The position numbers and the translations under genes were made by a program. A DNA stretch of 43,175 bases from an archaeon (GTDB taxonomy: Archaea > Asgardarchaeota > Thorarchaeia > Thorarchaeales > Thorarchaeaceae), in contig JAJRZD010000031.1 in the NCBI GenBank assembly GCA_024275415.1, positions 1-43,175 on the forward strand. Direction: 5' to 3'. This document shows, in pieces, positions 39,340 to 43,175 of the stretch (positions are counted from its first letter, which is position 1; every line of letters begins with the position of its first letter). The notes below the pieces were generated by a model. The model searched no databases, was not told the DNA's origin, and saw only the letters and a program-made list of their open reading frames with translations.

Positions 39340-40115
39340 ATATCACTGTAGACGATAGACTAATGAAGCTCACAAAGGAATTCCGTCTGATTGACACAAA
39401 AAAGGCATTTGTGACACTGGGCATGGGGACTGTCTGGGCGCCATTGAAGGAGTCCGATAAGACAATAGGGGCTGCATTTCATGGCCCTAGTAGGTTTGCA
39501 GTTGACGCCATCGTTGAGTCTGATTATGGTGTAACGGGCGAATCTATTGCGGCGGAACTCAATGGGATTCAGCTGTATTTCGGATCGTCTGACTTGACGG
39601 GCCCCTCACAGCCTGTGACCGAGGATGATCTGTTAGAGCTTGGCTATCCCTCATCTGTTTCATTTTGTGAGTCTGTGCGGACGAAAATAGATGGTGCCCC
39701 GAGTAGAAACGATAAAAGATTCGATATCGAAGGCGATGCAGATATTCTGATTGGAGAAGACGAGTCCCGGAAGAAAGTCATGCTAGTCGTCAAAAACAAT
39801 TCAACAGTATTTACACATGATAAGAAAGTATTCGTCACGGACGATGATGGCAAGAGCGTCTTTGTGCAAGGTTCGAGGATATCCATCGGTGACTCTGACG
39901 GACAGACACTCATTATCGATGAAGATAGGCTGAGAGGATTTGAAGTGCTCAATAGGCTTGGTCCGACAATTGCTAGAACTGTTTCTTCAGTGATGCGCAA
40001 TATCCCAAAGATTACAAGGCATATTGGCGAACAAATGCGGGCTACCCGATGGCATCAAGATTTTGATATATATGGCTCGTATGATAATGTGGACGAATTT
40101 GATTGGCCTGACTGA
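39336..40115 (+). CDS. Beta-rich protein of unknown family, partner of the coiled-coil regulator
   Basis: A 259-residue protein translated from an ATG that overlaps the regulator's stop, so the two products are probably made together. It contains many short strands: KAFVTLGMGTVWAPL near the start, IQLYFGSSDLTG, then three successive strand pairs at about 130-195 (DIEGDADILIGEDES, KVMLVVKNNSTVFTHDKK, VFVTDDDGKSVFV). The C-terminus is helical and ends in an acidic, aromatic DEFDWPD that resembles the regulator's N-terminus. There is no signal peptide or catalytic motif. I recognise no family; bactofilin-like or DUF4097-like beta folds are possible. A co-regulator or sensor role is inference. 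Confidence 0.6.
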   Translation: MNITVDDRLMKLTKEFRLIDTKKAFVTLGMGTVWAPLKESDKTIGAAFHGPSRFAVDAIVESDYGVTGESIAAELNGIQLYFGSSDLTGPSQPVTEDDLLELGYPSSVSFCESVRTKIDGAPSRNDKRFDIEGDADILIGEDESRKKVMLVVKNNSTVFTHDKKVFVTDDDGKSVFVQGSRISIGDSDGQTLIIDEDRLRGFEVLNRLGPTIARTVSSVMRNIPKITRHIGEQMRATRWHQDFDIYGSYDNVDEFDWPD

Positions 40116-40178
40116 TCTCTTGAGATTCTGTGAAACGGAGAAGCTCCCGATGTATTATCATGGGCATCTCTGTGTCTA

Positions 40179-41990
40179 TCACTCAGGATGAGCCCGTGTG
40201 CTCATTCCTCTCGGATTGATTTGAAGCTCGTAAAGCGAGTAGTACTTGCCGCGCTTCTCCATTAGCTCACGATGGTTTCCCGATTCTACGATTTTGCCAT
40301 TCTCAATGACGATGATACGGTCCGCGCTAACGATGGTGGACAACCGGTGTGCGATGACGATGGATGTCCTACCCTCCATCAGAGCCTTCATGCCTTTCTG
40401 GATTGCATACTCGGTATAGATGTCTATGGAACTCGTCGCCTCGTCAAGAACAAGTATCCTTGGGTTTGCCAATAGTGCCCGAGCGAAGCTGATAAGCTGC
40501 CTCTCTCCTTCAGACAAGTTTCCCCCTCTTTCTCCTACTTGAGTGTCAAAGCCATCCTTCAGACTCTCCAACAGCCTGCGCGCACCGATTATCTCTGTTG
40601 CTTTGTAAATATCTTCGTCAGTCGCATCAGGTTTCCCATATCTGATATTCTCCTTTACGGTTCCCATGAAGAGGAAAGGATCTTGCAACACCAGACCTAT
40701 GGATGCCCTGAGAGATTCCTGTGTCACATCTTGGATATTTATGTCATCGATTTTAATTGTACCATCCCAGATCTCGTAGAACCTGTTGAGAAGACTTACT
40801 ATTGTCGTCTTGCCGGCACCAGTATCGCCCACCACAGCGACGGTTTCGCCCGGCTGTATCTCCAAGTTGAAGTCAACCAGAATAGGGATGCCCTCGATGT
40901 AGCCAAAGGTCACATGGTCGAAGGTGATCTTCCCTTTGATGTTTGAAAGAACGAGCGCATCCGGCTTGTCAATGATTGTCGGTTCTTCATCAATGATGCT
41001 GAATACACGTTCGGCTCCAGCAAAGGCACTTTGCACGGAGGTATAAAAGTCTGCGATAATAAGAATGGGTCTGAAAAACCGTCCGCTGAACTGGATGAAC
41101 AGTATTACTGTCCCAAGTGTTATGGTTCCTTCGATAAGTCGCAGCCCACCGAACCAGAGGATTAGGATTACGCCCAACGTTCCAATGAACCTGATACCCG
41201 GAAAGAACATGGCTTGCGATTTTCCAGCATCCACATTCGATTCGTAATCTGCTTTATTTAACGCATCGAAGTTCTCGATGTTAATCCTTTCACGAGCGAA
41301 GCTCTTTGTGACCTTTGCACCAGAAATCGTTTCTGCTAGGTTCGCAGTTACGCTGGATATTGTTTTTAGGGTGTCACGATATGCAATCCTTAGTTTCCTT
41401 CGAAAGATAATCGTAGTGGCAAGAAGGACTGGTACTACGGCAAGAGAGATGAGGGCAAGCTGTAGGTCAACAGTGAATATCACTATCCCGATACCTATCA
41501 CAATGAACACCTGAGCGAAGGTGCTGATGAGACCTCCACTCATCAATTCACTCATCCTGTCGATATCGCTGGTTATTCGGCTGATGACCCGCCCTGATGC
41601 AGACTTATCGTAAAAGTCCTGTGATAGGACTTGAAGTCGAGCATACAGCTTCTGTCGGATATTGAAGATGGCATTCTGTCCCATGTATGTCGTGTAGTAT
41701 TCGGTTCCGTAATTAGCTCCCCATTGGATGATGGAGAGTGTCACATAGAGGAGCGTTGTGAACAACAGTGCATCCAAGTTGCCTGAAGGAAGGTCTTCAT
41801 CGATTGCTTTTCGAAGGATGAACGGGAGTGAGATCTCAAGCACGATACCAAGGGCGACCAATGCTGAAACCCCTATGAACACGATTTTGTACTCTAGTAG
41901 ATACCCGACCATCCGACCCAGCAGTTGGGAATCTGTGAAGCGATAGGTTCGTGCGTCTGGATCATCTTGAGTGTCGAGCCCACTACTCAT
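40179..41990 (-). CDS. ABC exporter half-transporter (canonical ATPase site)
   Basis: A 603-residue type IV ABC half-transporter: an N-terminal six-helix membrane domain (about 30-320) and an ATPase domain. Walker A is GDTGAGKT (388-395), signature NLSEGERQ (491-498), Walker B ILVLDE with catalytic E517, and H-loop IVIAHRLS. The signature LSEGE departs from LSGGQ, which is common in heterodimeric exporters. Its ATG overlaps the end of the upstream ABC gene by 8 bases, so it is the second subunit of that pair. Lipid, drug or peptide export are all possible. Confidence 0.92.
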   Translation of the reverse strand: MSSGLDTQDDPDARTYRFTDSQLLGRMVGYLLEYKIVFIGVSALVALGIVLEISLPFILRKAIDEDLPSGNLDALLFTTLLYVTLSIIQWGANYGTEYYTTYMGQNAIFNIRQKLYARLQVLSQDFYDKSASGRVISRITSDIDRMSELMSGGLISTFAQVFIVIGIGIVIFTVDLQLALISLAVVPVLLATTIIFRRKLRIAYRDTLKTISSVTANLAETISGAKVTKSFARERINIENFDALNKADYESNVDAGKSQAMFFPGIRFIGTLGVILILWFGGLRLIEGTITLGTVILFIQFSGRFFRPILIIADFYTSVQSAFAGAERVFSIIDEEPTIIDKPDALVLSNIKGKITFDHVTFGYIEGIPILVDFNLEIQPGETVAVVGDTGAGKTTIVSLLNRFYEIWDGTIKIDDINIQDVTQESLRASIGLVLQDPFLFMGTVKENIRYGKPDATDEDIYKATEIIGARRLLESLKDGFDTQVGERGGNLSEGERQLISFARALLANPRILVLDEATSSIDIYTEYAIQKGMKALMEGRTSIVIAHRLSTIVSADRIIVIENGKIVESGNHRELMEKRGKYYSLYELQINPRGMSTRAHPE

Positions 41991-43175
41991 GGTGTCGTCC
42001 TCCTGTTGTGGGCACTGCAGTGGCTACCTCCATTTCTTCCAACGTTTCGTAGATATCTGCATACAACCCTCCACGATTGATGAGTTCCTGATGAGAGCCT
42101 ATTTCCATTATCCGGCCTTTTTCCATCATGACTATGATATCCGCATTCCGAACCGTGCTAAGCCTATGGGTTATTATGAATGTCGTCCTGTTCTTCATCA
42201 GGGTTTCCAAAGCTCTCTGTATGAGCATCTCAGTCCTTGCGTCAACAGAACTCGTCGAATCGTCCAGTATGAGTATTTTTGGATTTGCCAATAATGCACG
42301 AGCAATTGCAATTCGTTGCTTCTGCCCCCCGCTCAGTGTCACTCCCCTCTCACCGACAGGCGTTTCATATCCTCCCTCAAGTGTTTCGATAAAGTCGTGG
42401 ATATTCGCAGCCTTTGCCACAGCAATGATTTCATCCAGACTGGCGTCTGGTTTTGCAAAGGCGATGTTCTCCCGAATGGTTGCTGAGAACAGGAATGGGT
42501 CTTGATGCACCATGCCTATACTACTGCGAAGTTTGTTTATGCTGAAGTAATCTATATCGATGTCATCTATGTAGACCTTTCCAGGCTTGATGATTGAATA
42601 CTCTTTTTTTCCAATCCTTACGCTGTTCTCCTCAACGGGATAGTCTTTACCATCGATTGTCACATTCCCGTCCTTCACACGGTAGACTTCTCCATTGTAT
42701 TCCACCACCTCCGATTGGTCAGCATCGTAAAACCGAGGGATCAGGTTTACCAAGCTTGTCTTCCCCGAACCGGTTCCTCCAAGCAAGGCGACGATCTGTC
42801 CTGACTCCACCTCCATCGTGATATCCTTCAGGATGTAGTCCTGTTGCAAATAGCTGAAGTAGACATGATTGAATGTGATTTTGCCCTGTATCTCGTGTTC
42901 AATAGGGTTCTGGGGGTCATGTACACTGTCTTTGTAGTCCAAGATATAGAACGCTCGCTCAACAGATGCTGAAGCCCTTTGGTACATTCCGACCGACCAT
43001 GAAAGGAATCTGGCTGGAAGCATCAGCATCCCAATGAGTGTGACAAACCCCACAAAGACGCCATATGTCAGGTCGCCCAAGATGTAGGAGTATCCGCCGA
43101 CATAGATGAGCAGCCCTATCACAAGTCCGAAGAGTGTGGGGAGCAATGGTCTATAGAACGCAAACAACCGGAATG
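41983..43175 (-). CDS. ABC exporter half-transporter, degenerate ATPase site with beta insertion (5' partial)
   Basis: The frame is open to the end of the window, so the N-terminus and most of the membrane domain are missing. Numbering from the TTG at 43165-43167: last membrane helices to about 60, Walker A GGTGSGKT (130-137), signature LSGGQKQR (278-285), Walker B ILILDD (298-303). The catalytic Glu position holds Asp 303, as in the degenerate half of heterodimeric exporters such as TM287/288. Between Walker A and the Q-loop, about 45 extra residues (roughly 151-195) contain three strand repeats of the type G-x-x-Y-x-V-x-x-x-x-V-x-I, absent from ordinary exporters. The 3' end overlaps the partner gene. 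Confidence 0.88.
   Translation of the reverse strand, partial: FRLFAFYRPLLPTLFGLVIGLLIYVGGYSYILGDLTYGVFVGFVTLIGMLMLPARFLSWSVGMYQRASASVERAFYILDYKDSVHDPQNPIEHEIQGKITFNHVYFSYLQQDYILKDITMEVESGQIVALLGGTGSGKTSLVNLIPRFYDADQSEVVEYNGEVYRVKDGNVTIDGKDYPVEENSVRIGKKEYSIIKPGKVYIDDIDIDYFSINKLRSSIGMVHQDPFLFSATIRENIAFAKPDASLDEIIAVAKAANIHDFIETLEGGYETPVGERGVTLSGGQKQRIAIARALLANPKILILDDSTSSVDARTEMLIQRALETLMKNRTTFIITHRLSTVRNADIIVMMEKGRIMEIGSHQELINRGGLYADIYETLEEMEVATAVPTTGGRHHE

Noticed and set aside
40188..40205. ATGAGC/GCTCAT hairpin near the end of the ABC gene
   Set aside because: It lies within the coding sequence of the ABC exporter and has no T-run, so it is probably incidental.

Overview
The window is archaeal and most likely from an Asgard archaeon, with Candidatus Thorarchaeota or a near relative as the best guess. 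Evidence: a eukaryote/archaea-type ribosomal protein uS19, a histone-fold protein, TrmB- and Lrp-type regulators, TATA-like boxes about 25-30 bases before inferred transcript starts, frequent TTG/GTG starts, and two tandem genes whose products read as profilins, an Asgard hallmark. No tRNA, rRNA, CRISPR array or insertion sequence was found. Family calls come from motif reading alone.

Layout. 1-5057: an operon of a DUF4350-like protein (cut by the window edge), a MoxR AAA+ ATPase, a DUF58/vWA protein and a membrane protein, followed by a DHH phosphoesterase. 6040-8934 (minus): an OPT-family transporter with a structured leader, and a DUF167 protein. 9050-10206: two profilin-like genes and a stand-alone Lrp/AsnC C-terminal domain. 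10277-11503: a winged-helix regulator divergent from three tiny ORFs, each with its own Shine-Dalgarno, ending in a stem-loop/T-run terminator. 11539-16695: a methyltransferase, then a TrmB-type regulator divergent from an ABC-2 exporter operon with two matching 19-bp operator-like sites between them. 16888-19462: two convergent MFS transporters. 19596-26497: NfeD-like protein, M42 aminopeptidase, Ig-like membrane protein, Holliday-junction-resolvase-related endonuclease, flavodoxin, TPR protein, small membrane protein, two regulators and a DUF362 protein. 26598-30634: LRR protein, an isolated uS19 gene, TPR protein, phosphohexomutase and two small membrane proteins. 30948-32946: EtfB and a ferredoxin-EtfA fusion behind a perfect palindrome.

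33082-35861 looks like an accessory island: a LAGLIDADG protein with extra helix-turn-helix-like segments, an orphan protein and AT-rich, gene-poor DNA. 35862-38059 returns to compact genes: a Lys/Ala-rich basic protein, nitroreductase, DUF1028 protein and a short histone. 38060-38451 is an unusually repeat-rich control region ending in three tandem 16-bp palindromes at the promoter of a coiled-coil winged-helix regulator, which overlaps a gene for a beta-rich protein of unknown family. The window closes with a heterodimeric ABC exporter (minus); the cut-off subunit has a degenerate catalytic site and an unusual beta-repeat insertion in its ATPase domain.

The strongest candidates for something undescribed are the tiny-ORF cassette at 11201-11503 with the nested inverted repeats beside it, and the self-contained regulator/partner pair at 38387-40115.
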